Assembly: GCF_015207255.1 (NCBI RefSeq)
Contig: NZ_JADEXG010000013.1
Location: forward strand, 1-64,000
Source: Vasconcelosia minhoensis LEGE 07310
GTDB lineage: Bacteria > Cyanobacteriota > Cyanobacteriia > Phormidesmidales > Phormidesmidaceae
DNA length: 64,000 bases
Reading direction: 5' to 3'
Numbering within the stretch: position 1 is the stretch's first letter; the number at the start of each line of letters is the position of its first letter. Positions 61,701 to 64,000 of this stretch are shown in pieces. Below the pieces are notes generated by a model, which worked only from the letters and a program-made list of their open reading frames with translations, was not told the DNA's origin and searched no databases. The position numbers and the translations under genes were made by a program.

Positions 61701-64000
61701 CTGAGCCCGGAGTCAGCCAGCCCACCGCAGTCGTCGCCATCGACGGCACCACCCAGCTGAATGAGGGCGATACCCTCAGCCTTAACGCCCTGGCCACCGA
61801 CCCCGGCGATGACACCCTTACCTACAGCTGGGACTTCGGCGACGGCAGTGAGCCCGTCACGGGCCAAACCTCTGACCATATCTACACCGACGATGGCATC
61901 TACACCGTCACCCTCACCGTCAGCGACGAAGACGGCGGCAGTACCACTCAAACCTTTAACGCTACCGTCCGCAACCTTGCGCCTACCGTTGTTGAACTCA
62001 ACACCCCCACCGAGCTCAACGAGGGTGACACCGCCGCCTTCAGCGCCCTGGCTACCGACTCCGGCAACGACGCCCTCACCTATATCTGGGACTTCGGCGA
62101 CGGCAGCGAGCCCGCCTCCGGCCCGGCCATCAGCCATCGGTTCCTGAACAACGGCGTCTACACCGTCACCTTGACCGTCAGCGATGACGACGGGGCTGAA
62201 ACCGTTGAGACCCGCACCGTCACAGTTCATAACCTGGCTCCAGTGATTACCGACTTCACCGGCAGCAACAGCGCCGACGAAGGCGAAGCCATCACCTTCA
62301 GCGCTGCGGCTACCGATGCGGGTAATGATGCCCTCACCTATACCTGGCGCTTTGGCGACAGCAGCGACGTAGTCACCGGTCAAACTGCCCACCATACCTT
62401 CCTCGATAACGGCACCTACAGCGTCACCCTCACCGTCACCGACTCAGATGGCGCAGCTACAGTCGCAACCCGCGAGGTGGTCGTCAACAACGTCGCCCCG
62501 GTGGTCGTCCTGGGTCAGACTCAAACCGTAGTGGAGGGCGAGACCGTCCGCTTCAGCGGCAGCTATAGTGACCCCGGCCTGCTCGATACCCATACCGTCG
62601 TCTGGTCTTTCGGCGACGGCACCACAGCAGAAGGCGACCTCGAACCGACTCACGTCTTCAGCGACCAGGGCACCTACAGCGTCACCCTCACCGTCACCGA
62701 CAAGGACGGCGCAGCGACGACTGAAACCCTCAGCGTCACGGTCTTGAATGCGCCACCAACGATTGTTTCTCTGTCAGGCGATACCAGCGTTAATGAAGGC
62801 GCAACGGCTCGCTTCAGCGCCCTAGCGACTGACCCCGGTGACGATACCCTCACCTACACCTGGGACTTCGGCGATGGCAGCGGGCCAGTGACTGGCCCAG
62901 CTGTGAACCATGTCTATGCCGACAACGGCGTCTACAGCGTCACCCTCACCGTCGCCGATGAGGACGGCGGCAGCACCCGAGATACCCTCACCGTCACCGT
63001 CAACAACCTCGCGCCGACTATCAGCAGCATTGCCGGTCGCACCCAGCTCAGCGAAGGCGAGACCGAAACCTTTAGCGCTGTGGCTACTGACCCCGGCAAT
63101 GATAGCCTGCTCTACCGCTGGGACTTCGGCGACGGCTCAGGCCCGCAGCTGGGCCAGTCGGTCGCCCATACCTTTGCTCAGAACGGCCTCTACACCGTTA
63201 CCCTGAGCGTCATCGACGATGACGGAGCAACCACGACCCAAATCTTTGAGGTGACGGTTCACAACGTCGCGCCGACCGTCAGCGCGGGTCCTGACCGCAC
63301 CCTCTACAATGACCAGGCTGAAACCTTCGGCGGCAGCTTCAGCGACCCCGGCCTGCTCGATACCCACACCGTCGTTTGGGACTTTGGCGATGGCACGGTC
63401 GTCTCGGGTCTCAACCCCAGCCATCGCTACCATCAGGCCGGTCAGTACACGGCGACGCTGACGGTGACCGACAGTGACGGCGCTGTGACTCAAGACACGG
63501 TCGCCGTCATGGTGAAAGAGCCCCCCAAGGTATCCATCTCTGACACCACCGTCATCGAAGGCCATGGCGGCAGCCGCTATGCCGTCTTCACCGTCAGCCT
63601 CTCCGAAGCCAGCCTGCGTCCGGTGACGCTGGACTACGCCACGGCCAACGGCACGGCTAAGGCGGGCTTGGACTACCGGGCTACCGCTGGAACGCTAACC
63701 TTTGCCGCCGGGCAAACCTCACAAGTGATTGTGACTGAGATTATCGGCGACCGGCTCGACGAGTCCGACGAAACCTTTTTCGTCAATCTCTCCAACCTCA
63801 GCCATACGACGCTGCTCGATGGGCAGGCGGTGGGCACCATCATCGACGATGACGAGTCACCGACGCTCACCCTGACAGCGCAGCCGGGCTACCTCTGGCC
63901 GCCGAACCACAAGATGGTGCAGGTCAATGTCAATATCCAGGTCAGCGATGACTTTGACGACAGTCCAAAAGTGGCCCTGGTCTCGATTACGTCGAATGAA
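34742..64000 (+). CDS. Giant multidomain surface/secreted protein, open to window edge (partial)
   Basis: One frame runs from ATG 34742 (GTG 34739 possible; in-frame TAG at 34736) to the edge: at least 9,753 codons. I checked the same phase at 35519, 37073, 51950, 58079, 58859, 59750 and 63527. Order by approximate residue: zinc-protease head with HEMGHAIGLDH (202); propeller-like repeats in two copies (260-1159); cadherin-like (1165); 13 CARDB units (1267-2966); PPC/IPT-like (2967-3165); FN3-like and SMP-30-like propeller (3660-4080); nine He_PIG/cadherin units (4300-5165); RHS-like (5360-5620); dockerin (5737); Big2 pair and ZU5-like (5900-6190); YVTN propeller (6457-6810); hydrolase-like (7220-7390); NUC nuclease (7770-8040); antisense-overlap segment (8047-8224); second protease-like domain (8337); jelly-roll; eight PKD units (8700-9590); Calx-beta. 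No Sec signal is seen, so a C-terminal secretion signal outside the window is likely. Confidence 0.85.
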   Translation, partial: MSENFERLYPSWESYTTTPKQTLIDSVLSSESAAFSPSNIGGLPLNHDGDLIQAETLIQADSAFNLESLSSPVLDSGLAAPGIYGTDSLTRLPSNTLQLTESLESIRQAAIARWVGLGLTDEQLETLQTISFKWEDLPGSQLGLHSAQGISLDIDAAGQGWFIDDTPWEDSEFSISISPTAFRANYSDTPYGYIDLLTVVAHEMGHAIGLDHPHLSGETINNLMNAGIDLSVRRNPSQSDFEFVLFGDHSDLTQALQFNGPAAQVNTYVEGHQYTNYESPHYIASGPNGDYVITWVSQGQDGSSEGIYAQRFDAQGVPLGGEFKVNTTTTHSQIDAGVTVDGNGDFVIVWSSQYQDGSSWGMYGQRFAASGEPLGSEFRLNTYTYYDQRMTAIDSDAEGNFVVLWSSYSQDTFWHEVYGQRFDAQGVALGSEFRVNTYTAYEQTYPSVAMSASGEFVATWSSRYQDGSGWGVYGQRYNANGERLGDEFLVNTATASDQIYSRVDIDDAGNFIIVWESRDYPSSSASNYNIYAQRFDADGQKLGAAFKVNDAELGDQRHAVVSIDKSGDFVVTWHSDQLNEGQDVFARLFNANGVPLGSDFLVNQATAGDQKQPSVTTADNGFVIAWVGDGTNGTTELFAQRFVNDTIARPPLVAGIFTPNGMPVSKGKLLVERTPELRVDFSATLDAATVTDLANWALLRNGEDRSDLLSAVQYTVSELGYASATLTFATALGSGDYVLVAKDSLRSAAGTPLDGDLDGTAGGDYARSFTVANYLATGPAAQVNTYTDGNQYTNYESPHYIASGPNGDYVITWVSQGQDGSSEGIYAQRFDAQGVPLGGEFKVNTTTTHSQIDAGVTVDGNGDFVIVWSSQYQDGSSWGMYGQRFAASGEPLGSEFRLNTYTYYDQRMTAIDSDAEGNFVVLWSSYSQDTFWQGVYGQRFDAQGVALGSEFRVNTYTTYDQTYPSVAMSASGEFVATWSSRYQDGSGWGVYGQRYNANGERLGDEFLVNTATASDQIYSRVDIDDAGNFIIVWESRDYPSSSASNYNIYAQRFDADGQKLGAAFKVNDAELGDQRHAVVSIDKSGDFVVTWHSDQPGLGQDVFARLFNANGVALGSAFRVNPKTAGNQKQPSVTTADNSFVIAWVGDGSNGTTELFAQRYKANSPPSLIGSIDNQSALEDTFFSFTVPDNLFQDSDGNDDLTYRATRADGSALPSWLSFDISTRVLSGTPSEQDAGTTTIVIKAIDGSGEIAAEFFNLTVALKPADLIISSISAPETLIPGSTVQLEWTVTNQGPGKARSVWNDAVYLSPTSELDRTKATRLKQVTVTEQVPLNVDSNNQYTLQADITIPNDLVLGQHYLFVVTDESDAQVEVNDDNNFASVAITLVASDLQVVSATVPNTILLGQSTDLTWTVRNSGAGPTQTNWKDAVYISDSPILDGSATRLETTLRSNPAALGTADSDNAYTQTATITLKGLTTGQKYLFFVTDIDNQQKEANDSNNVLQIPVTLIAPDLQAVLSVSETAISGTTVAVNWSVRNNGTASTTATPWINRFYLSTDQKIDSSDRLIQTITLSTALEAGASYSDAFTFDLPIAIEGQYYLLMVTDADHGIAEGAAAGVLAESNNLASAALEVVLAPYSDLAVTNVNAAEIYVGDPAKIQVSWSVTNLRNEVGPSSTWTDRVWASVNEVFGDGDDRLLGEFVHTGSLAGLASYSRTETITLAPRFEGEYRIWVQTDSAGQVFENGLEDNNAAAAANRTQIVPIPYADLVINQIDVASNGNSGQPFSLSWTVANQGIGLTSTSTWNDYVYLTADPAGKAGLQQLGQFEHIGVLAKGTSYQRSGQIILPDGIEGEYYLVVRTGGPYEFRYTDNNALTSASINVSLAPTPDLAVVDIEGPTSTKAGSKVDIAWTVINQGQGSTNRAWVDRVYLKAAGSDQKIEVGKFTYTQELEAGKTYRRSEQFTLPSTIQGTYQIVIETNAGQFLYEGAFTNNNTKIDNDLLTISFPARPDLRVADVESPATVAAGGTLTVGFIVENQGGVATDTPSWLDRIYISRDNTISDDDILLGEISNASALMPGGQYRSEVETALIPRYFRGNAYILVQTDAKNQLNEYPQDDNNLFAKPIYVEPLPPADLVTANVAAPSQAYEGSSIAVTYRVTNKGIGETDRSGWQDTVWLTRNKDRPSASSSGSFEPEDILLGTFSHQGSLAINDSYQNTVTVTLPKQITGDWYITVWSDAYDVVTEDTQNINVNPDDPNELDSNNYASTPITVLLTPSPDLIVESITATPEAKAGNPFKVSWTVKNQGQAETEGKWYDEVYISDSRDLNDRNGHRWLLGRVNHTQALAANGRYTAELEVELAPSVHGQYVIVKTNAGIANWERIWEGPYIDNNTDVTDTLVTRAPSDLVVTSVKSLTDAFSGEKATITWTVTNQGAATWAGTKYWYDEVWLSPDSTFIKDRATRLGLFAYSPGQSLGSDESYTQTQEVILPAGTNGEYYLYVSTDYTYSEYDNRRVFRGSIQNSGSNDNALGLYKDTVFEDASNNLGVGKFDINYREPDLQVAAFASPIQSANSGESVSVSWTVTNQGTRDTRQSAWYDRVYLSSDLSLDSADVMLGSVKHVGGLSIGQSYSQTATLTLPDGIEGNYYLIFVTDANLEPNRSGTKLVFSGPLTWDSVVYENFSRYANVPEFQDEGNNLAVNALQVVLTPSPDLQVTSIVVPQRATVGQLLDVTYTVTNKGTGDTPIRQSSWNDSIYLSRDEFLDVQRDRFMGIVSHSGGLAAGGSYTVSKTLDLSTDLTGPYYVFVVTDAITSQTSLRGSVFEGTFEGNNASPSQQPVILELPPPSDLQVSSITIPNAAKSGDLVTIKWEVTNSGVNAAAGRWSDALYLSADEQWDITDIALGRVLRSGIVAPGETYSASLSVNLPPAIPGDYRIIVRPDIFNQIYEAENEANNTTASADTLSVSVETLQLGVPLDLTLDPGEERLFQITIGAGQTLKVNVDSASGSAANELFLRHEAAPSGIVYDAGYDGELGPDPVAIIPTTKPGTYYVLVRGYSQPSQDTPTRIIADVLPFGITNVTTDRGGDSRYVTTTISGAQFQAGAIVKLVRPGIAEYVPARYEVINSTKIIAIFDLTDAPHGLYDVKVINPNGKEAIVPYRYLVERAIETDVSIGVGGPRVIAPGEAGTYGLSINSLTNLDTPYVFFQVGTPALGKNVEVFNLPFVTFSSNLRGTPGDEYSDIPWASLVSDVNREGETLAPGYVLDLATGGSIGRNFNVQTYAGLVEELLKDPRALEDIPDDQIAFRFHILGSATALSRSEFVAQQTVEALRLRDAILRDRTAAQALSVLAADAQTWTQAYLAALEQVGLLRPEAEAPPIRESAQVISLLATLATGLLIGPAGAGIRSTGNLVEFFEQIRRWYGDTPEKTGSEKIPNPSLFDLGLSRPTRTQAFNIYVPYGDARVDLPPSTSVPPPSFASLFQANGSQSNQVSLVGPLGYGSENYVPLGESLPYRVRFENSANAATTVGEIRIVSQLDTDLDPRTFELGGLKLGDIQIHIPKGRGAFQGDFDFTQSKGFILRVSAGLDPLSNTVIWQLQAIDPRTGQVINDPERGLLPPNNSKQAGAGFVSYTVKPLANRPTGTEITSAARVFFDRAAPLDTAVATNLVDGKAPTTLLQVSPLTAGGSDYRVQWNAADEASGSGVRHVTVYVATDGGDFKIWQSQTTATESIFQGEAGHTYEFLALATDNAGNREQPQIGITPPSDGFATNLGTLPEVGRTTEPALAPPPAPAQQPSTNPLFLQAQQAIPNAVVNGQPSEFAQVLRPFNASSFATGIPQSHREIGPMAIVELADGTILASGGQNRGSLYQFSKTGGAAQNPLAILPYPVFDLAQAANGTLWATTGGGPLLKLDAKTGEILAQYADGITQALVIAPGTGKIYLSSGNGVEIFDPATETFKHFSNLRVGNLAFAPDGSLWATRWPQRGEVVRFNEYGEPQQMLKLDAPTDSLAFGQPNTRLAGLLFVSTNRIDGQNGELIMVDTKTLDTVVVASVGSRGDIVKVTADGRVLLSQSTQIDVLNPLIAPQVAFTNPSPDAIIALPQGSITVTFDQDMWVGTLTDAASILNPSNFILTGQTSGTLTPQSVRYDAATRSAILEFGSIAADLYELDVLPTLQSAAGLALGEGYEVDFTAVSDFSAFVDIAFSNTRYDRASQTIAFDLALTNQTDYDLLLPLTLLLTPTGSFTSEPMGAIAQQRETGAYLLDLSQALADGRLKAGESVTGQTITVYNPDALRFDYEPGIFALPYPNEAPLFNNAPLTTARIGEVYTHQVAASDPDGTVLTYLLYQAPKGMTIDAQGVITWTPGPDSAAIEPVVLQVYDARGARSTQRFKIAVAGGNHRPVFAGLPAEIYGAEGQPIQLAVRATDADNDALVIWANRLPPGAIFDSKTKVLTWTPGYSAAGTYEDVRFIVSDGTTTTTASTTFLIAPTNQAPTLKPLTNRTIREGETLRLQLQGQDPEGTQLTYFSNLLPGGARLDPRTGVFDWTPNYFQAGHFEIPLLVSDGEQLASQLLKIDVLNVNAAPVFEGLQQWTVVEGQTVRFRAFAFDPDNPGYIPPERNRDGELTLLEDSDPSVTYSVSGLPAGASFDPDTAIFSWAPGFSKAGTYAVTFTATDDGNGTGVAQTATITVPITVLDVNRAPEIAAIAAQTLQRGESRTLEIVVTDADGDRVSITATDLDGRALPGFVGFVDNGDGTAQLQLAPEATTVSGDYVLEVVASDITGAQTRYEFVVTVDAPNDGPVMDFIGDKVAVAGEPLTFDVRVQDPNQDNLSYALSGLPPGATLVGTNVYGVARFSWTPSAADLGSYPVTLSVTDSGNGDAAQQLSGEVTFTLKVRSQNQGPVLAPIGNLSLQEGETLTVVLNATDADGDGLTYRAENLPSGAVLDPRTGVLSWTPNHFQAGVYSNVILSVSDGHRQQSETITLTVGNVNQAPVLAPLPPQLGQEGVALQFSLAAGDIDGDALLYSALSALPTGAKLNPTTGAFSWTPSYEQAGEYVISFAATDPSGAQSVRDVLVRVGNVNRAPQLTALNRNVALGETLNFALSATDPDLGTVLTYSARNLPEGATLNAQTGEISWRPTPGQLGEYVVTYVVSDGAISVTQNALITVSSTPIVPTVTLDLTPSFPAVPGQAVLIRAVADSLSLVQSIAVSVNGDPVSVDAQGRVSFTPTLPGRYEIVAQVVDADGRLGEQTTVLKVKDPADQLAPELRLAPTLGLMALNQLTDVVGQVRDTNLDEWSLEMALLGSNRFTTIAQGTTTIGEGVLAQLNPAALANGFYQLRLSATDIGGRSSQVLSTFEVNSAQKANQYSRLERDLTVDLGGVSLSLERAYSSLQSQVMGDFGYGWRLAKADFQLQSNVPLTGREHLGSFSPLAVGSRVYLSLPDGQRVGFTFQPVKQQVGGVTYYHPGWAADTGIDYTLSSADARLSLAGNRLYDLDSARPYNPADEHFGETAYHLRAADGTQYSLDAQGRVLAQQTADGKRLVFSSNGVLHLTTGEALRFVRGENGEISRIESSDGQSLSYAYRDGELISARHSFGTTSRYGYALDGSHRLSLATGAAGTGGEAVLGGVSPVVVPVLGDLGSAARFSGATTAGALGDTGTDYWAFSLRDSELTSLASGQVLLSVDWQVANGALPSIAGLSPLLSSSTATGGFGLFALERSGLQLLSLHGSGDYSLRLSVAGDVNLDGAVDGMDSTLLLAALGSREGEAAYGWAMDLNRDGRVDSADVQILSANFGFVANQAPVLTGTSVLTHTDLPSVFSVANLAHDPEGDDLFFRVADATNGTVTFTNDGKVRFTPDAGFNGSASFQLIADDGFSASIPTTIIVKVSDAPLIGLDFVNRQPRLGIGDQEDLITIGDFTDQKNVILDSSYLSYLSDTSSVASINDNGRIIGLSNGTAILRAFRDGIEAVTVSRIGDILAPRNQQELYVTLAEELGLELYPQAVTLTEGASRQLLVSIESLTGSPDLGGAISGTRYFVSNSSVLQVGENGLITALDTGWSTVTVINGGAESVIPVQVSSPYPNLGVIGKDGGVIQSDDGLVVAIAPGALQEETTVSIQQVLREDLTLSLPEKYDFAGSFQLTFDSQELLVPAQLAIPNTTGLSAGTEVFFMRLDSLPALDGVAEPIWFIEESGIVGEDGMIRTQSPPWKGARKDGAYTIAVPKFNYRVVDALLPPSAIPAVGLAAPLITTVGGAALSLWASPAIGLTAALAGPVISALLIDEESNPILDRFTTRSTVNMSVEVVVVPAIGLPYKTSAGVSLNLAQLSSDSDNPIAWVSDISSPVTDPLTPIITIVTAHFDDEGIFLKIRGENLISVSVNPETDQAEYSPTKGLRIDFGYGSYSSKQTELEVNTEGTYIKLRVPNSVPVSEQLSIMAVRTVESQGVEYVSTPTAIFYEHFDRVLGANPLSGNIKVFNAKDADNVVEQSGSENILLASIPLGNNTGARYVATTEDVAYVPLPGESSIAVIDAIGLRELDINPETTEVDRIKLPSGSSPTSIVIGEGNHYAYVGDRNLGIIYVIDINPNSGSYNKYIKAIHIDGTIGVRRLAINSDGSLLFATTNSSKSGKSGIVVINVDLGNAQVHQVVSVIDIEGKVEGITATDKPNTVFFTNRTNDSKGFGKLAVAVGQDGSFSHTEEYASLTLGDFDDYFDVNEAIDVVWLRDSSGIEYAFVAGYNGRMFGAGIESVDGKGAGSNVGIIKISGNSAPKLVAATRPIPMGLTSSLTLSGDNRFLYAANPGVAATFVYDVQEILNTINNPNNLSKLENTPLEDVNSKVGVAANISSPFLEGVFGDTTNDRPIGAGSTWGLTAHTPNTIILPGSSSVEFSGDQENSTQKLIFNWSLHERADDQDGSLRSTIENLLLPGQSAQAFQLREAPVVRPIPQPTVIPSLPLPQTPPSLGRLYRPQPVPITPTSTSIRWEDLPVWEDLPNTQPTPSPEAQKQLREREDVRSIKLYVSSFPNGQGLVPGDWAPTESLRDGTDYNPNRILTAEWTRNGGDNSGKGIWQILDARGNPLSEPQEGYSYELLLSGERALTAGQRYFWSIEIEKSSGARVSSQSSVTTVFDIPATTLDTTTPESFPSVTIIPTVSPGTNWGFSETLIGSSPEVASLIKSYLDYQSHIVWYRSETNKWYTGTPSIAPGKTLFFDTREVSIEEISQFSRNLPLVILSESDSLINSLTSGFTEAEADSLFSALVQLDQKMGGSINGYDASGKINRTQGDLLNSPLHFIGFGRGAVVNTEIVQRLGALYLHAGGTSSANRDLHFTTIDPIAYGSTFQGTGLYGNTYDPYLRIWDNVTFADNYYQTTASEFDERGQSLRQGRSIDEGLADWEVNLSKYSAFEPNSIRDVASQRAKDWYLGTANLSLRQELGDDYIRRLGDLPRELRTSSGGTKTWYTPDHTSAIRNGQSVQHGDPNSVWEGIGTGWFYSVLGGGYEYRPYGSSIGTRTDKEGLGSFDAYLNNPLNRASVLEDNTFTGGTVGNGRRGDYAVPTLFNGNFDSIAPGFDTAGSNLDIPGWSFEGGDAVLKHLKRGIAGNTSFALELGNGANSVTHNSFLVPDWGVLRFDLHVPKPDNSDSSQTSTFRVFLDDVELQSSAFQGLIKGNPNTTGKEYPAVDLRKFDEAIGGRTGEGQSNRIGFAEEGFQTFQVDIPNEFRGKVKTLRFELNGSKTVYLDNVFFKSQHLLFGNPALNGQEARKDIDTPKFDDGYNPGLDLITTPPSQFFDNHLIEKPQYSLSYNDKFKTPNWVSYQLNKTWLGDYSNKGLTFGVDPRLPFVDSAEHGDIPETTNYHRGHMTTASHRNRNKQDYAATYLMDNILPQPLNRPSDRWEALEDDLTKAVVSKDKEFYIIAGRDGQASDEYGRPLLLSNKVSVPEYVWKVVLVLDKPGQGISDVTKDSLAFAVRLPNTLIDYAGTNSKFFGKKVGQDPDADWTQKIINVDALEYITGYNFLSNIPVEIQEAIERQTVGEIKARLKDIFPITAHLMAATSEDLSSFPISKLRPSYDGAIGHDSIPDQISAAAEQLVGCHSSIEISISQDGILKWADLDITKESTTGIHVVKDSSCQVSFIEDAPMQVSGMQTGVFDDGSLQHSTFQANPGEVGSGEISLSQIDLSQVRASQVDLSQISTSKSDLLTIDISLGFDQFDSSKVALPVVVTNQQFLWSKFPNHDQTPSLDDIIQSTAVTLWNSFFTFLTPFNLSLLIQDLPTGQLAEAQITRFDIQGRPVAGTILIDDDANGTGWFIDPTPWENSEFSLHNTEYNFQATPDSIAYGRYDLLTTILHELGHLAGFIAGNKGFDHHVHNHTFTHGDLSVALTADGSHLADPLRLLSPYLTPGMRKLPSELELQLLAAIRNHTADSHNSGTALSAAIHSDPLIGISNGDFETLLAQWQRRGAVQTTPFASSTAVSLTEDSPLLSQLSQTFVLPDDPSQRILSFDLIEATLGQSTRRPPDAFEVALLDAHTLKPLVGTVGLSHTDALFNLQADGSLYLDDDVSVTTLANGQRRVRIDLSALAPSTTATLYFDLLGFGAADSLVRIDNITLGSGNTPPVTNDDTAALTQGQTVRVDLLSNDVDLDEALNLSQFELVSQPVYGSLSRDAQGNLLYTPFDGYAGSDSFAYTVTDSAGETSNLATVTLEVANLAPQIQTVALPNSATEGAALSFAATATDPGNDTLTYTWNFGDGTDPVGGPTANHTYADDGQYSVTLTVTDPYGGTATQTQTLIVGNVAPTIVEINRPTGLHVLTDYADMRALKDQAQKLWSFEGRAGGTNTYEFAIGPSGAQSDRYQQAEYVWQNGQPVAWSLEWQSNQVVFTIAGQPLTYPIGDAAILNALSFLTKVNTTSQQQVAEGTSMALEVQSVNGTHLDTPITLASVGPNQDQDLDQMLLYQQTPISTLSGTARLTWPDSGPNPHLKNSQGRVTFIIAGYQVEPAAEPGVSQPTAVVAIDGTTQLNEGDTLSLNALATDPGDDTLTYSWDFGDGSEPVTGQTSDHIYTDDGIYTVTLTVSDEDGGSTTQTFNATVRNLAPTVVELNTPTELNEGDTAAFSALATDSGNDALTYIWDFGDGSEPASGPAISHRFLNNGVYTVTLTVSDDDGAETVETRTVTVHNLAPVITDFTGSNSADEGEAITFSAAATDAGNDALTYTWRFGDSSDVVTGQTAHHTFLDNGTYSVTLTVTDSDGAATVATREVVVNNVAPVVVLGQTQTVVEGETVRFSGSYSDPGLLDTHTVVWSFGDGTTAEGDLEPTHVFSDQGTYSVTLTVTDKDGAATTETLSVTVLNAPPTIVSLSGDTSVNEGATARFSALATDPGDDTLTYTWDFGDGSGPVTGPAVNHVYADNGVYSVTLTVADEDGGSTRDTLTVTVNNLAPTISSIAGRTQLSEGETETFSAVATDPGNDSLLYRWDFGDGSGPQLGQSVAHTFAQNGLYTVTLSVIDDDGATTTQIFEVTVHNVAPTVSAGPDRTLYNDQAETFGGSFSDPGLLDTHTVVWDFGDGTVVSGLNPSHRYHQAGQYTATLTVTDSDGAVTQDTVAVMVKEPPKVSISDTTVIEGHGGSRYAVFTVSLSEASLRPVTLDYATANGTAKAGLDYRATAGTLTFAAGQTSQVIVTEIIGDRLDESDETFFVNLSNLSHTTLLDGQAVGTIIDDDESPTLTLTAQPGYLWPPNHKMVQVNVNIQVSDDFDDSPKVALVSITSNE
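35345..35377 (+). other. Zinc-metalloprotease motif of the giant protein (N-terminal)
   Basis: The codons encode HEMGHAIGLDH (residues 202-212), a complete HExxHxxGxxH metzincin/matrixin motif. A methionine-turn candidate, NNLMNAG, follows about 15 residues later. The upstream lead-in GQGWFIDDTPWEDSEF is shared with the second, C-terminal module at 59530-59780. All three histidines and the glutamate are present, so the domain could be active. Confidence 0.85.
35519..36663 (+). repeat. In-frame long direct repeat, copy 1 (propeller-like repeats)
   Basis: The copy encodes about seven units of ~52 residues with the pattern GDFVIVWSSQYQDGSSWGMY, then GQRFDAxGxPLGSEFxVNT. It is repeated 1,554 bases later at 37073-38217. 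From about 35,550 to 36,464 the copies are almost identical, with a few clustered changes near 35,980-36,070. Beyond that they are similar but diverged. Confidence 0.92.
37073..38217 (+). repeat. In-frame long direct repeat, copy 2
   Basis: This is the second copy of the block at 35519, offset 1,554 bases (518 codons). A 136-residue Ig-like spacer (36664-37072) separates the copies. Near identity over ~900 bases next to a diverged end indicates recent duplication or gene conversion. Confidence 0.92.
38540..43640 (+). repeat. Thirteen CARDB repeats in the giant protein
   Basis: Thirteen units of roughly 130 residues each begin (P/S/A)DL and continue with a WTVTNQG-like segment, for example SDLVVTSVKSL and ITWTVTNQG. 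Each also has a W..YLS block and an N-N aspartate cluster before the next unit. CARDB is an Ig-like cell-adhesion-related fold found in bacterial surface proteins. DNA identity between units is low, so they are old. Confidence 0.88.
47640..50240 (+). repeat. Nine cadherin/He_PIG-type repeats in the giant protein
   Basis: Units of about 95 residues open with N(Q/R)AP(V/E/T) and contain a DPDGD/DADGD-type calcium-like motif, then LPxGAxxDxxTGxxxWTP, and close with VSDG. These are putative Ig or dystroglycan-type cadherin-like domains. The order and number are read directly from the translation. Confidence 0.85.
51950..52120 (+). other. Dockerin type I domain in the giant protein
   Basis: Two calcium-loop repeats are visible, GDVNLDGAVDGMD followed by LLLAALG, and DLNRDGRVDSADV followed by QILSANFG. 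Dockerins normally bind cohesins. None is seen in this window, and in giant surface proteins the module may be purely structural. Confidence 0.85.
58040..58861 (+). other. DNA/RNA non-specific endonuclease (NUC) domain in the giant protein
   Basis: The translation shows family landmarks: LIEKPQYSLSYND and TPNWVSYQLNKTWLG, then NYHRGHMTTASHRN (the DRGH-type catalytic motif, with His replacing the usual Asp before RGH), LMDNILPQ (the TN..PQ-like magnesium-binding segment) and RWEALEDDL (the acidic residue). RGH, the Asn and the Glu are kept, so activity is plausible. An RHS-like segment and an alpha/beta-hydrolase-like region lie upstream, an arrangement reminiscent of polymorphic toxins. Confidence 0.82.
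58880..59413 (-). CDS. Pentapeptide-repeat protein, antisense within the giant frame
   Basis: This is a 177-residue protein. An N-terminal helix (MVWELTPEELLIRYDYGERDF) leads into A(D/N)LxX repeats: LRGADLREINLRGSYLREVDL and TEANLTGADLSG, then a divergent middle and ADANFNGA. The C-terminus NLIWDTVMPDGSIVAGP matches the end common in cyanobacterial pentapeptide proteins, so I regard this strand as a real gene. A TTG at 59419 is an alternative start. Its codons are exactly in register with the giant plus-strand frame, which stays open across it. Some pentapeptide proteins mimic DNA and guard gyrase, but no specific role can be read. Confidence 0.8.
   Translation of the reverse strand: MVWELTPEELLIRYDYGERDFRGIKLIESERDINGEQVTLRGADLREINLRGSYLREVDLTEANLTGADLSGICLESAVLKRAIIKDACLHSANLHWCIFDEADLTGTVLNHMNACSAFFRNVKIGPFEYAVLADANFNGAMTPNQLLCRGGNLIWDTVMPDGSIVAGPQFGDGKGR
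59530..59900 (+). other. Second metalloprotease-like module of the giant protein
   Basis: The lead-in NGTGWFIDPTPWENSEF and HELGHLAGF (residue ~8337) parallel the N-terminal protease module. The third zinc ligand is not at the expected place (Ala at position +10 from the first His). A later DHHVHNH could substitute, or the domain may be inactive. The following segment with SDGDFE-like NGDFETLLAQWQRRGAV and PPDAFEVALLDA is a jelly-roll module often seen after it in giant proteins. Confidence 0.7.
60830..63510 (+). repeat. Eight PKD domains in the giant protein
   Basis: Units of about 85 residues with the PKD signature WxFGDG (for example TYTWNFGDGTDPV, TYSWDFGDGSEP, LLYRWDFGDGSGP), preceded by a (L/V)NEGxT segment and ending YSVTLTVTDxDG. 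The first unit (60830-61090) is separated from the rest by a ~200-residue insert of unknown type (61090-61715). A Calx-beta domain (63520-63850, DYATANGTAKAGLDY) follows. Confidence 0.9.

Noticed and set aside
61607-62395. A 262-codon antisense frame opposite the PKD repeats
   Set aside because: Its repetitive VGDGEGDGVDAIVG-like sequence is the mirror of the PKD repeats and not a real family.
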